The notes below the pieces were generated by a model, which was not told the origin of the DNA, ran no database searches, and worked only from the letters and a program-made list of their open reading frames with translations. Made by a program: the position numbers and the translations under genes. A DNA stretch of 19,203 bases from NCBI GenBank assembly GCA_001796785.1, contig MGNL01000017.1:1-19203 (forward strand). The letters run 5' to 3'. Below are positions 1 to 7,663 of the stretch, piece after piece (position 1 is the stretch's first letter; every line of letters starts with the position of its first letter). Origin of the DNA: Chloroflexi bacterium RBG_16_51_16 (GTDB lineage: Bacteria; Chloroflexota; Anaerolineae; Anaerolineales; Villigracilaceae).

Positions 1-1757
1 ACCAGATCAATCAACGCGAAGATGCTCTGGCTGAACGGGCGTATGCACCCTGGTTTGACATGGAGAAAATTATGCGGGAGAAAGGTATCCCGCTTTACTC
101 GCTTGAATCCAAACAGCCTTTATCTGGCTTTGATTTGATCGCCTTTACGCTTCCCTACGAGACGCTTTATACCAATACCTTGAATTTGATAGATCTCGCC
201 GGGATTCCTGTTCGGGGAGCAGAAAGGGATGGTTCTCACCCTGTCATCATCGCGGGAGGTCATGCAGCAACCAATCCTGAACCCATGCATGCCTTCATAG
301 ATGCCTTCGTGATCGGCGAGGGCGAAGAAGTTATCCACGAAATCATCCAAGTCATCCAAAGCAACAAAAGTCAATCCAATAAATTACCCGTGGACAGGGA
401 GCAAGTCCTTCATGAGCTTGCTTTGATTCCCGGAGTATATGTACCTCATTTTTATAAAGTAACTTACATCGATGATGGGACCGTATCACGAGTTGACCCA
501 CTTCTTCCAGATCTGCCCCGGACCATCGTTAAACGGATCGTCCCAAAATTACCCCCACCTCCTACAAAATTCATCGTCCCCAATATCGACATTATCCATA
601 ATCGAGCCTCGGTTGAAATCATGCGGGGCTGCACTCGCGGATGCAGATTTTGCCAGGCAGGTATGATTACCCGTCCTGTACGTGAACGCAGTGTTGAGGA
701 AATTGTCAACGCCGCTCAACAAGCCATTGACTCAACAGGTTTTGAAGAACTGGCTTTATTATCCTTATCCTCCTCCGATTTTTCCCAAATCAGGGAGCTT
801 GTGGATGCGGTTCATGCGCGGTTCCAAGGCCGCAAATTAAGAATCTCCCTCCCCTCTTTGCGTATCGAAACCGTCTCCATAGATCTAATGGATCGACTGA
901 TGGAGCACAGATCAGCTGGTTTCACCCTCGCACCTGAAGCTGCAACTGAGCGGATGCGGCGGATTATCAACAAATATATTTCCGATGAAGATCTATTAAG
1001 CACCACCCGGGAGATTTATCGCAGAGGTTGGACGAATATCAAGCTGTATTTCATGATAGGCCATCCATCCGAAAGGATGGAGGATGTCCAGGCAATTGCC
1101 AACCTTTGTAAAAAAGTACTTACTGAAGGAAGGCAGGTTTTGGGGTGGAAAGCCAAATTACACGCGGGGGTTAGCACTTTTGTTCCCAAACCTGGTACTC
1201 CCTTCCAGTGGGTGGCGTGTGATACAAGGGAGAATATTCTTGAGAAGCAAGCTTTGTTAAAACGCGAACTACTCAAGGATAAAAACATCAAATTAAGTTG
1301 GACCAGGCCGGAGGATACCCTTCTCGAAGCCTGGTTGACTCGTGGAGATCGTCGGATGGCGGACGTCATTTACACCGCCTGGAGAAATGGATCTCGATTC
1401 GATGCCTGGAATGAAGGATTCCAACTTCAATCCTGGTTGGCTGCTTTTTCCTCAAATGGATTGGAGCCTGCTTTTTACACTCACCGACAAAGAAGGACGG
1501 ATGAGGTTTTTCCCTGGGACCATATTTCCTCAGCGGTACGTAAAAATTTTCTCTTCCAGGATTTCCGGATGTCCCTGGAAGGAGAAATCAGGGTTGATTG
1601 CAGGCTTGATTGCTTTGCATGTGGAATCCTGCCCACCTTCGCTGAGCTCCGACGTAATAACCCAGGTCAAGTCTGGAAATGTCCTGATGTCAAGTCACCT
1701 TCGAAAGTGAATATGCCAGTAAGGATTAATCAAGGGGCTGAGGTTCTAGAGAATTAG
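1..1757 (+). CDS. B12-binding radical SAM protein (TIGR03960 type), 5' truncated by window edge
   Basis: This is a radical SAM enzyme of the TIGR03960 type, whose members are uncharacterised but usually travel with a TIGR03936 partner. The [4Fe-4S]-binding CxxxCxxC is visible at bases 630-653 (GCTRGCRFCQAG). It is preceded by a partial cobalamin-binding-like Rossmann domain ending in the stretch IIAGGHAATNPEP. A cysteine-rich tail (DCRLDCFACGI) near the C-terminus is also usual for the family. The frame is open from base 3 to the left edge and already encodes family-like sequence (QINQREDALAERAYAPWFDM) before the first ATG at 60, so that ATG is internal and the true start lies outside the window. 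The partner gene lies downstream, separated by a DinB-like gene. Family membership is recognised from motifs; the substrate is unknown. Confidence 0.9.
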   Translation, partial: QINQREDALAERAYAPWFDMEKIMREKGIPLYSLESKQPLSGFDLIAFTLPYETLYTNTLNLIDLAGIPVRGAERDGSHPVIIAGGHAATNPEPMHAFIDAFVIGEGEEVIHEIIQVIQSNKSQSNKLPVDREQVLHELALIPGVYVPHFYKVTYIDDGTVSRVDPLLPDLPRTIVKRIVPKLPPPPTKFIVPNIDIIHNRASVEIMRGCTRGCRFCQAGMITRPVRERSVEEIVNAAQQAIDSTGFEELALLSLSSSDFSQIRELVDAVHARFQGRKLRISLPSLRIETVSIDLMDRLMEHRSAGFTLAPEAATERMRRIINKYISDEDLLSTTREIYRRGWTNIKLYFMIGHPSERMEDVQAIANLCKKVLTEGRQVLGWKAKLHAGVSTFVPKPGTPFQWVACDTRENILEKQALLKRELLKDKNIKLSWTRPEDTLLEAWLTRGDRRMADVIYTAWRNGSRFDAWNEGFQLQSWLAAFSSNGLEPAFYTHRQRRTDEVFPWDHISSAVRKNFLFQDFRMSLEGEIRVDCRLDCFACGILPTFAELRRNNPGQVWKCPDVKSPSKVNMPVRINQGAEVLEN

Positions 1758-1865
1758 GTATTATTAATATGATGAATCAGAATAGGTGATAGATCTTATA
1801 TGGTTTTTAGCGAATATTTCTGATATTGTTGATCATTCTGATTAATTTTAATCAATTAAGATGCC
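1758..1865. other. AT-rich gap with two inverted repeats
   Basis: This short AT-rich spacer between the radical SAM gene and the DinB-like gene holds a 9-bp perfect inverted repeat (AATCAGAAT at 1775-1783, ATTCTGATT at 1835-1843). A tight hairpin (TGATTAA-TT-TTAATCA, 1839-1854) overlaps its right arm. The two structures share bases and so could be mutually exclusive in RNA. No T-run follows, so neither is a standard terminator. Function is unknown. Confidence 0.4.
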
Positions 1866-2390
1866 TTGGTAAAACTTATCGCTGAAGGAAAACAGTATGT
1901 TGATCAAATCGCCGTAGAACGAGCGAACTATGAACGGTTGATCAATCGCATCAAAACCTCTCACATGACTATTCGTGGCGCTGTTGGGAGGTGGTCGGTC
2001 AAAGAGGCTATTGCTCATATCCACCTGTGTGAGCTCTACCTCGCCGAACGTATAATCCATATCTTTTCCAATCATGACCTGGATAGGTATTTATCCGATG
2101 GGCAATTTGTAAGGTTATTTTTCGGCTACGATCATCCCGAGTTTGGCACACCTTTTGGATCGGACTATATTTCCGTAAATATCAAAATTCAAAAATACAG
2201 CTCGATACCCCTCGAAGATGTAGTCGGTCTTGAGAATATGGCTTATCTATCCTTGATTTCTCATTTACAGATGAACGAGGAGCAACTGATGACTCGTAGG
2301 CGATTTTATAAACAAATTCTTGTCAAGATATTGGATTTATACGATTACCACACCACAACCATTGAGAGCTGGCTGGCGGTTCTCCAATGA
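1866..2390 (+). CDS. DinB-like / DUF1569-type four-helix protein
   Basis: This is a 174-residue protein resembling the DinB superfamily, which are four-helix-bundle proteins that often bind a metal through three histidines. The diagnostic stretch is WSVKEAIAHIHLCELYLAERI near residues 40-60. A second histidine pair candidate sits close to the C-terminus (DLYDYHTTTIE). Some relatives are thiol transferases or damage-induced proteins; no specific reaction can be assigned here. The only usable start is TTG at 1866, because an in-frame stop lies at 1857 and the next ATG would remove the first helix. No good Shine-Dalgarno site is seen. Its stop overlaps the start of the next gene (ATGA), so the two are probably translationally coupled. 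That places it between two genes that normally work together, an unusual context. Confidence 0.7.
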   Translation: MVKLIAEGKQYVDQIAVERANYERLINRIKTSHMTIRGAVGRWSVKEAIAHIHLCELYLAERIIHIFSNHDLDRYLSDGQFVRLFFGYDHPEFGTPFGSDYISVNIKIQKYSSIPLEDVVGLENMAYLSLISHLQMNEEQLMTRRRFYKQILVKILDLYDYHTTTIESWLAVLQ

Positions 2391-3025
2391 GAATCAGGAT
2401 AACGTTCAGCAAAAGGGATGCTCTGCGCTATTCAAGTCAGCTCGACGTTCATAAGATTTGGGAGCGGTCTGCCCGCAGGGCTGGACTGCCACTGACATAC
2501 TCCCAAGGATTCCATCCACAACCAAAGCTAAGCATAGCGAATGCCCTCCCGTTAGGAATTTCTTCCAGAGCTGAATTCCTGGAAATGAGACTGGACAAGG
2601 AGCTGGAAACCACTTCGATTCTCAACGAGTTAAATTGCAAATTGCCGGATGGTATGAGAATCAGCCGGGTCGAGAAGGTGGATGAGAAAGAACCCTCAAT
2701 CCAAACCCGTATAACATTTGCAGAGTATCTGGTTGGAATTGATGGTCCTATATCTGAGTCGGATTTACAAGTGAAGGTTGAGGATATTCTTGCATGTGTA
2801 AGTTTGCCGCGGCATCGCAGGGGAAAACAATATGACCTTCGACAGCTAATAGACCAGCTCTATCTCATGAAAGGTAATTCTAATGAGAGTAATCCCTCCC
2901 TATCGATTTTTATGCGATTATCAGCCAGGGAAGGTGCAACAGGCCGGCCTGAGGAGGTTCTGGATGCACTCTCGATACCGATCGAGAACGCGAGGATAGA
3001 AAGAATAGGTCTAATCCTTTCATAA
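2387..3025 (+). CDS. Radical SAM-associated protein, TIGR03936/DUF2344 family
   Basis: This is a 212-residue protein of the TIGR03936 (DUF2344) family, recognised from its N-terminus: MRIRITFSKRDALRYSSQLD, then ARRAGLPLTYSQGFHPQPKLS and a LPLGISSRAEFLEM segment. The family is found beside, or fused to, the TIGR03960 radical SAM enzyme, which here is two genes upstream. It is presumed to serve as that enzyme's accessory or substrate-binding subunit. In this genome the two are separate polypeptides with a DinB-like gene between them. The ATG overlaps the previous stop by four bases. Length is typical of stand-alone members. The biochemical role is unknown. Confidence 0.85.
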   Translation: MRIRITFSKRDALRYSSQLDVHKIWERSARRAGLPLTYSQGFHPQPKLSIANALPLGISSRAEFLEMRLDKELETTSILNELNCKLPDGMRISRVEKVDEKEPSIQTRITFAEYLVGIDGPISESDLQVKVEDILACVSLPRHRRGKQYDLRQLIDQLYLMKGNSNESNPSLSIFMRLSAREGATGRPEEVLDALSIPIENARIERIGLILS

Positions 3026-3055
3026 ACTAACTCGATAACATGGGTGGCGCTCATT

Positions 3056-3063
3056 GGAGGAGG
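3056..3063 (+). promoter_or_regulatory. Shine-Dalgarno site fixing the PrsW start
   Basis: GGAGGAGG lies 7 bases before the GTG at 3071. It lies inside the longer open frame that begins at GTG 3044, so it argues that translation starts at 3071. Confidence 0.75.
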
Positions 3064-3070
3064 TTTAACA

Positions 3071-4042
3071 GTGTTTCCATTATTAGTCGCTTTATTCCTT
3101 GGATTCGTTCCTATGTTCTTTTTCGCGGCTTTCATTTACTGGCTTGACCGGTACGAAAAAGAACCCCTTTTTTTACTGGGTGCGGCTTTTTTCTGGGGAG
3201 TTGTTGTCGCGGCTGGTGGCGCCTTTTTGATCAACACCAGCCTCGGTATAGGCATCTATCTTTTCACGGGCTCAGAAGCCGCCTCGGAGTTCGGAACAAC
3301 ATCCATCATCGCTCCCTTTACTGAAGAGTTCCTGAAAGGACTGGCTGTCCTGTTCGTTTTTTTGATGTTACGCAAGGAATTTGATTCGATCCTTGATGGA
3401 ATTATCTACGCAGCAATCGTCGCGCTGGGATTTGCAGCAACCGAAAACACCTATTATATTTACGATTATGGTTTCAACGAATCCGGCTGGGAAGGGTTGT
3501 GGGCGCTCGCCGTTGTAAGGGTAATCCTTGTGGGGTGGCAGCACCCCTTCTACACGTCATTCACTGGAATCGGTTTCGCCCTTAGCCGGTTGAATAAAAA
3601 CATTCTATTAAAAATATTCGTTCCTATCCTCGGTTTTAGCGCTGCAGTGCTAACCCATGCGTTTCATAACACCTTGGGAGGCCTGATCGGTGGTTTTGAG
3701 GGATTGGCGATCGGCACCCTCGTAGATTGGTCGGGTTGGCTGATCATGTTCGTATTTGTTTTATTCATGATTTATCACGAAAGAAACCTCGTCAGAATAC
3801 ATTTACAGGAGGAGGTGGATTCCGGATTGATCACCAACGCTAATTATATCCGTGCGCTTTCGCCGATTACGATGTCCACCGCGTTTCTGGGCGGCCAGTC
3901 GACCAGACGCTATTTCCAGGTTTGTGCTGAATTGGCTCATAAAAAAGAACAATACAAAAAAATTGGGAATGAAGCCGGCAACCTTGCCATCATAGAATCA
4001 CTCCGTCGAGAGTTGGCAACGCTCAGACCTTATGTCAACTAA
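3071..4042 (+). CDS. PrsW-family intramembrane metalloprotease
   Basis: This is a polytopic membrane protein of about 323 residues with the PrsW signature. It has the glutamate pair and lysine of EExxK (FTEEFLKG, about E85, E86 and K89), then DSILDGIIYAAIVALGFAATEN with E125. A histidine follows in GWQHPFYTSF (about H158), and a late LTHAFHN carries H196 and H199. PrsW of Bacillus cleaves an anti-sigma factor in the membrane and belongs to the wider CPBP/Abi superfamily. Hydrophobic helices fill most of the chain, leaving a charged cytosolic-looking tail of about 80 residues. GTG 3071 is preferred over GTG 3044 because of the strong ribosome binding site. No anti-sigma substrate gene is adjacent, so the target is unknown. 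Confidence 0.88.
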   Translation: MFPLLVALFLGFVPMFFFAAFIYWLDRYEKEPLFLLGAAFFWGVVVAAGGAFLINTSLGIGIYLFTGSEAASEFGTTSIIAPFTEEFLKGLAVLFVFLMLRKEFDSILDGIIYAAIVALGFAATENTYYIYDYGFNESGWEGLWALAVVRVILVGWQHPFYTSFTGIGFALSRLNKNILLKIFVPILGFSAAVLTHAFHNTLGGLIGGFEGLAIGTLVDWSGWLIMFVFVLFMIYHERNLVRIHLQEEVDSGLITNANYIRALSPITMSTAFLGGQSTRRYFQVCAELAHKKEQYKKIGNEAGNLAIIESLRRELATLRPYVN

Positions 4043-4093
4043 AATATTAATTTCAATAATCGGACAGATAAAATTTTCTTAGATTGCAGGCGA

Positions 4094-4137
4094 TTGAAAT
4101 TCAACTACGAATTCGTACATAAAACTAATGGTACAAT
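4094..4137 (+). promoter_or_regulatory. Candidate tRNA-Arg promoter with two palindromes
   Basis: An extended -10 element (TG-G-TACAAT, 4129-4137) sits about 28 bases before the tRNA. The -35 position is occupied by a perfect 12-bp palindrome (TACGAATTCGTA, 4106-4117), which adjoins a second palindrome (TTGAA-A-TTCAA, 4094-4104). The arrangement suggests an extended -10 promoter with a possible protein site in place of a -35 box. This is inferred from sequence only. Confidence 0.4.
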
Positions 4138-4165
4138 TTTGTTCGTTCCACTTTTGATAGAATAA

Positions 4166-4237
4166 GCCCCTGTAGCTCAGTGGACAGAGCGGCGGCCTCC
4201 GGAGCCGTAGAGGGCAGTTCGAGTCTGCCCAGGGGTA
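4166..4237 (+). tRNA. tRNA-Arg (anticodon CCG)
   Basis: The cloverleaf folds by eye. The acceptor is GCCCCTG with CAGGGGT (the first pair is G-U), the D stem is GCTC/GAGC, the anticodon stem is GCGGC/GCCGT around loop CTCCGGA, and the T arm is GGCAG-TTCGAGT-CTGCC. The anticodon CCG at 4199-4201 reads CGG arginine codons. The discriminator is A at 4237. The 3' CCA is not encoded (CAA follows), so it must be added enzymatically. A terminator follows about 45 bases downstream. Confidence 0.96.
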
Positions 4238-4281
4238 CAAATTCAATAAGAGTTTCCCTATTAGACAATTGAATTATCGAC

Positions 4282-4318
4282 ATCGAACCCGGTGCAATCA
4301 GCAGGTTCGATTTTTTTT
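4282..4318 (+). terminator. Rho-independent terminator after tRNA-Arg
   Basis: The stem is ATCGAACC (4282-4289) with GGTTCGAT (4304-4311), containing an inner TGC/GCA helix, and is followed by a run of eight T (4311-4318). It ends tRNA transcription and contains the GTG at 4292, making that GTG an unlikely start for the lipoprotein. Confidence 0.75.
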
Positions 4319-4333
4319 GAAACTAATGCATCT

Positions 4334-5269
4334 ATGAATAGAAGAAATTTTTTTATGGTCCTCTCCCTTGGACTTTCACTATTTAGCTCTTGCAGCCCAA
4401 GAGAAAATATCAATATCTTAACCACACCAACTCTATATATAATCACGGCCACTTTAGCATCAACGCTCACTCCGTATCCGACTTACTCACAACAGCCTCC
4501 CTCTCCTAATCCAACCATTTCTCCTGTGGAGGGCACAACTACAACTCAGTTAAATGTGCGCAGCCTTCCCAATATTTCTGCGGACGTTTTGGGACAGTTG
4601 GGAATTTTTACAAAGGTCGAAATAACAGGGAAGGATTCAGCTGGAGACTGGTACCGGATCAACTATTCACCTGTCACCGGACTTACGCCTGCTCCTCAGA
4701 ATGTAACTGGTATAGGCTGGATTACATCTGAATACATCCAAGTGGAAGGAGAGGTTGTTATCCCTGTTATACCCAATATTTTCAGCGGTCCAACCGAGCC
4801 ACCCAATCCACCCTCTACCCAGATTTCTCAAATACTATCTGCGAATGGTATTCCATCGTCTCAACCTTTTTCAGCAACCGCCATCGAGGATGGCGACTCT
4901 GCCCAAAATCCAGCAGTTGATATTGATTTTTCACCAACAGGTGCTCGATCGATCACTTATGCCAGTGATGTCTCATCTCCCCAAGGCGATCTGGATGATT
5001 GGCTTAGGTTCAAGCCATATATGCAGTCAAACGGACCATCCGCTGTGTCTGTAGTCATTAAATGCGATGGGAACATTGGATTAAATATTGAGCTCCAACA
5101 GGCCTCTCATGTTCTTCAAACATGGGAAAACACATTCTGCAAGTCTCCTGCCCGATTACTTTTAAATCTCTATAGCACTGCACCATACGTCATCAGGATA
5201 AGCCCGGAGGCCATAAACGCAGGTTCAAACCATGTAAATTACGTGATCACAGTCCAGCAAGACAGCTGA
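4334..5269 (+). CDS. SH3-domain lipoprotein with pre-peptidase-like C-terminal domain
   Basis: This is a secreted lipoprotein of about 311 residues. The start MNRRNFFMVLSLGLSLFSSC is a lipoprotein signal peptide with the lipidated cysteine around residue 20. A proline-, serine- and threonine-rich linker follows. Next is a bacterial SH3 (SH3b) domain running from TTTQLNVRSLPNISADVLGQL to GIGWITSEYIQVEGE, typical of cell-wall or surface binding proteins. After a second Pro-rich linker, the last 110 or so residues look like a PPC-type beta domain (DLDDWLRFKP...VVIKC...VIRISPE), as often found at the ends of exported proteins. The longer frame from GTG 4292 is rejected because it begins inside the tRNA terminator. 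No enzyme domain is seen. The domain calls are by pattern; the SH3b domain is the surer one. Confidence 0.78.
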   Translation: MNRRNFFMVLSLGLSLFSSCSPRENINILTTPTLYIITATLASTLTPYPTYSQQPPSPNPTISPVEGTTTTQLNVRSLPNISADVLGQLGIFTKVEITGKDSAGDWYRINYSPVTGLTPAPQNVTGIGWITSEYIQVEGEVVIPVIPNIFSGPTEPPNPPSTQISQILSANGIPSSQPFSATAIEDGDSAQNPAVDIDFSPTGARSITYASDVSSPQGDLDDWLRFKPYMQSNGPSAVSVVIKCDGNIGLNIELQQASHVLQTWENTFCKSPARLLLNLYSTAPYVIRISPEAINAGSNHVNYVITVQQDS

Positions 5270-5409
5270 TTCAGATACTAACTATTTTTAGCTCAATGAT
5301 TTAATGTATGACCAACTTTAAATATAATTAGTAATATCGTTTCAATTACAGCAGATAGAGTGATTTACCCCCATACTTGTCTAGCCAAATTAAATCATTT
5401 CATTTTCGT

Positions 5410-5427
5410 TTGTGGGGAATTGTACAA
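5410..5427 (+). promoter_or_regulatory. Candidate Rex operator upstream of rex
   Basis: The 18-bp sequence TTGTGGGGAATTGTACAA has TTGT and ACAA ends at the spacing of the known Rex consensus (TTGTGAANNNNTTCACAA), though its inner positions match poorly. It overlaps the proposed -35 element, which would suit negative autoregulation by the NADH/NAD+ ratio. Confidence 0.4.
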
Positions 5428-5448
5428 AACTAACTTTTATGGTAGAGT
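5420..5448 (+). promoter_or_regulatory. Candidate rex promoter
   Basis: TTGTAC (5420-5425), a 17-base spacer and TAGAGT (5443-5448), with an extended -10 TG at 5440-5441. It lies about 30 bases before the rex ATG, and a Shine-Dalgarno GAGG lies seven bases before the ATG. Confidence 0.45.
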
Positions 5449-5478
5449 AAACAACAACCATTTCAGTGAGGGCAAAAA

Positions 5479-6096
5479 ATGTATACGGATAAAATACCGG
5501 ATATCATCATTGGCCGACTACCAGTCTATTTGCGAGCGTTACAGCGCATGTCCGAGAAGGGGATCAAAACCACTTCGTCTCAAGAACTCGGTGAACATGT
5601 TGGAATTTCCGCAGCACAAATTCGAAAGGATATCTCCCAATTCGGGGAATTCGGAAAACAAGGGACGGGCTATTCCATTCCCTTCCTGCTTGACAAACTA
5701 CGCGAGATTTTGAAGGTAGACAGGGTCTGGGAGGTAGCTTTGGTTGGAGCAGGCGATATCGGTCATGCCCTGGCTCGTTACCAAGGATTTACCGATCGCG
5801 GTTTTCGAATCATCTGTGTTTTTGATAATGATTCTAGCAAAGTTGGAGCCAAAGTTGGGAGTTTTACCGTTGAAGACATGTCAAAGTTATCCGATAAGGT
5901 TCGCGAGTGCAATATCCGCCTGGCAATGATTACTGTCCCTGCACCAGCTGCTCAAGATGTGGCTGATATCCTGGTCAAATCGGGCATCAAAGCCATCTTG
6001 AATTATGCACCTATAAGTATTAATGTTCCTAACGATGTGCATGTCCAGTATATCGACCCCGCTTCACATCTTCAACGGATGACCTACTATCTTTGA
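5479..6096 (+). CDS. rex: Redox-sensing transcriptional repressor Rex
   Basis: This is a 205-residue Rex protein, a dimeric repressor that senses the NADH/NAD+ ratio and usually controls fermentation and respiratory genes. The N-terminal winged helix is clear (SSQELGEHVGISAAQIRKDI then SQFGEFGKQGTGYSI). A Rossmann domain follows, with VALVGAGDIGHALA as the nucleotide-binding glycine loop and FDND at the end of the second strand. The C-terminus (LNYAPISINVPND then YIDPASHLQRMTYYL) forms the swapped helix of the dimer. Length is normal for the family. It stands alone, with its own candidate promoter and operator, and is closed by a hairpin shared with the opposing ATP synthase operon. Confidence 0.96.
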   Translation: MYTDKIPDIIIGRLPVYLRALQRMSEKGIKTTSSQELGEHVGISAAQIRKDISQFGEFGKQGTGYSIPFLLDKLREILKVDRVWEVALVGAGDIGHALARYQGFTDRGFRIICVFDNDSSKVGAKVGSFTVEDMSKLSDKVRECNIRLAMITVPAPAAQDVADILVKSGIKAILNYAPISINVPNDVHVQYIDPASHLQRMTYYL

Positions 6097-6114
6097 TAAT
6101 CACCGTCGATAACT

Positions 6115-6142
6115 AAAACGGGCGAGAGATCACCCGTTTTTT
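6115..6142. terminator. Bidirectional terminator between rex and the mreB-like gene
   Basis: The stem is AAAACGGG (6115-6122) with CCCGTTTT (6133-6140), around a 10-base loop. T6 follows on the plus strand (6137-6142) and four T on the minus strand. It sits between two convergent genes and can stop both transcripts. Confidence 0.8.
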
Positions 6143-6153
6143 ATTTATACCAA

Positions 6154-7155
6154 TTAGACTTGTGGCAAATTTCGCCTGAGAACGTTCAATATTTCGTAGC
6201 TTTTACATGCGCCTTCAACCACGCAGGTTAATGGATTATCCACCAGATAAGCGGGTATACCAAGCGATTTGGTGAGCAATTTATCCACTCCCCTCAATAA
6301 TGCACCTCCCCCGCAAATCGCAACTCCGCGATCGATGATATCCGAAACTAACTCAGGAGGAGTTTTTTCCAATACACGACGTCCCGTTTCAACAACCTGT
6401 TTCAATGGATCCTGAAGCGCCTCGACGATCTCTCCTGTTGTTATAGTTACTGGTCGTGGTAGACCGGTGACCTGATCCTGCCCTTGAACTTCCATACTAT
6501 TTTCTGTGTCCTGCGGCACCGCAGCACCAATCCGAAGTTTAAGTTGTTCTGCAGTGATCTGGCCGATGACTACTCCGTATTTCCTGCGTACATAACCAAT
6601 GATAGCGTCATCTAAATCCAATCCGCCTGCCCTTAATGTTTCGGCTGAGACGATTCCATACATCGCTATCACAGCAGCTTCGGTGCAACCCCCTCCCAAA
6701 CAGATTACCATATTCCCAGAAGGTGAATTGATCGGTAAGTCGATCCCGATCGCTGCGGCCAATGGTTGCTGGATCAGCGCAGCTTCCCGGCTACCTGCCT
6801 CCAAAACCGCCTCGTAGACGGCACGTCTTTCGACACTTGTTACACCATAAGGAACTGAAACCATTACACGTGGCCGGAAGATGCGCATGCTTCCACTCAC
6901 CCTCTGGATCAAGTAAGCCAGCAAGGTTTCAGTGATCTCGTAATCTGCAATGACTCCATGCTTCAGCGGTCTGACAACTTCGATTGATTCTAAAACCCTG
7001 CCGAGCATATCCCGGGCTTCTGTCCCAATTGCCACCATTTTCTGTTCTTCAACCTCGATGGCAACGATCGTTGGCTCCTCAACAAGCACTTGAGAAGCGT
7101 CTGCCAGGCGAGTGAACATGGTTCCCAGGTCAATACCCAAGTCCTTTGAAAACAT
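6154..7155 (-). CDS. MreB/Mbl-like actin homologue with altered ATPase residues
   Basis: This is an actin-fold protein of 333 residues of the MreB/Mbl family, whose members form membrane-bound filaments guiding cell-wall growth. Family features are MFSKDLGIDLGT at the start, RPLKHGVIADYEIT, VSVPYGVTSVERRAV, and the adenosine motif ICGGGALLRGVDKL. Key nucleotide-site residues differ. The usual EEP is QQP (about 129-131), and the usual DIGGGTTE is CLGGGCTE, so the phosphate-2 aspartate is Cys (about C152) and a threonine is also Cys. GTANT near the start is GTMFT. It therefore probably binds or hydrolyses ATP abnormally. It is the last gene of the atpAGDC operon, 11 bases after atpC, with no mreC or mreD. 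ATG 7155 fits the family start; GTG 7161 is an alternative with better ribosome-site spacing. Confidence 0.88.
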   Translation of the reverse strand: MFSKDLGIDLGTMFTRLADASQVLVEEPTIVAIEVEEQKMVAIGTEARDMLGRVLESIEVVRPLKHGVIADYEITETLLAYLIQRVSGSMRIFRPRVMVSVPYGVTSVERRAVYEAVLEAGSREAALIQQPLAAAIGIDLPINSPSGNMVICLGGGCTEAAVIAMYGIVSAETLRAGGLDLDDAIIGYVRRKYGVVIGQITAEQLKLRIGAAVPQDTENSMEVQGQDQVTGLPRPVTITTGEIVEALQDPLKQVVETGRRVLEKTPPELVSDIIDRGVAICGGGALLRGVDKLLTKSLGIPAYLVDNPLTCVVEGACKSYEILNVLRRNLPQV

Positions 7156-7166
7156 GCCCACAGGAT

Positions 7167-7607
7167 TTATTTCTCCACTTCACGGAAGGAGATATTTCTT
7201 TTCCGATAACGCTGGGCTGCCTCCAGACGCAAATTCGATCTCCGAAGTGCCGCTTCGACAGCCAAATATGAATCGGTATCTTGCGGTATTCCTTTAGCAA
7301 GTGCCTCTTGAGCGCGTTTTCTGGCATATTCAGCCCTTGCTGTATCAATTTCCTCAACATTTTCAGCGGCATCCGCCAGAACGGTAACAATTTGAGGCTG
7401 GATTTCTGCAACTCCTCCAGCAACTGTAAAAACCTGTTCAACACCGTTAATTCGAACCTTGATAACACCAAACTTTAAGGTGGTAAGTATCGGCGAGTGA
7501 TGCGGCAATATTCCCATCTCGCCAGCAGCACCAGGAAGGATAACGATATCCACATCACCTTGAAAAACCAGACGATCTTGTGAAACGATCTCACATCGAA
7601 TAGGCAT
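7167..7607 (-). CDS. atpC: F1Fo ATP synthase epsilon subunit
   Basis: This is the epsilon subunit of F1, about 146 residues. The N-terminal beta-sandwich is seen in MPIRCEIVSQDRLVFQGDVD, then LPGAAGEMGILPHHSPILTTL and VAGGVAEIQPQIVTVLAD. A C-terminal two-helix region rich in Arg, Glu and Ala follows (RAEYARKRAQEAL, then NLRLEAAQRYRKR). The family protein sits on the central stalk, couples rotation to Fo and regulates hydrolysis. ATG 7607 gives the expected N-terminus; a TTG four codons upstream is the longer alternative. It is the fourth gene of the operon, about 56 bases after atpD, the widest gap within the cluster. Confidence 0.93.
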   Translation of the reverse strand: MPIRCEIVSQDRLVFQGDVDIVILPGAAGEMGILPHHSPILTTLKFGVIKVRINGVEQVFTVAGGVAEIQPQIVTVLADAAENVEEIDTARAEYARKRAQEALAKGIPQDTDSYLAVEAALRRSNLRLEAAQRYRKRNISFREVEK

Positions 7608-7663
7608 GATATAAATCAATCAACATCAATCTCTTAATAACACCAGGGATAAATATCGTACAA

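Noticed and set aside
4158..4163. TAGAAT as the tRNA -10 box
   Set aside because: It is three bases from the mature tRNA 5' end, so transcription would begin inside the tRNA; the extended -10 at 4129-4137 fits better.
4292..4333. Longer start (GTG 4292) for the lipoprotein
   Set aside because: It lies inside the tRNA terminator hairpin and T-run, and would place charged and polar residues before the signal peptide.
5360..5713. 117-residue plus-strand frame overlapping rex
   Set aside because: It is a shadow of rex in another frame; it starts upstream of the promoter and has no recognisable family.
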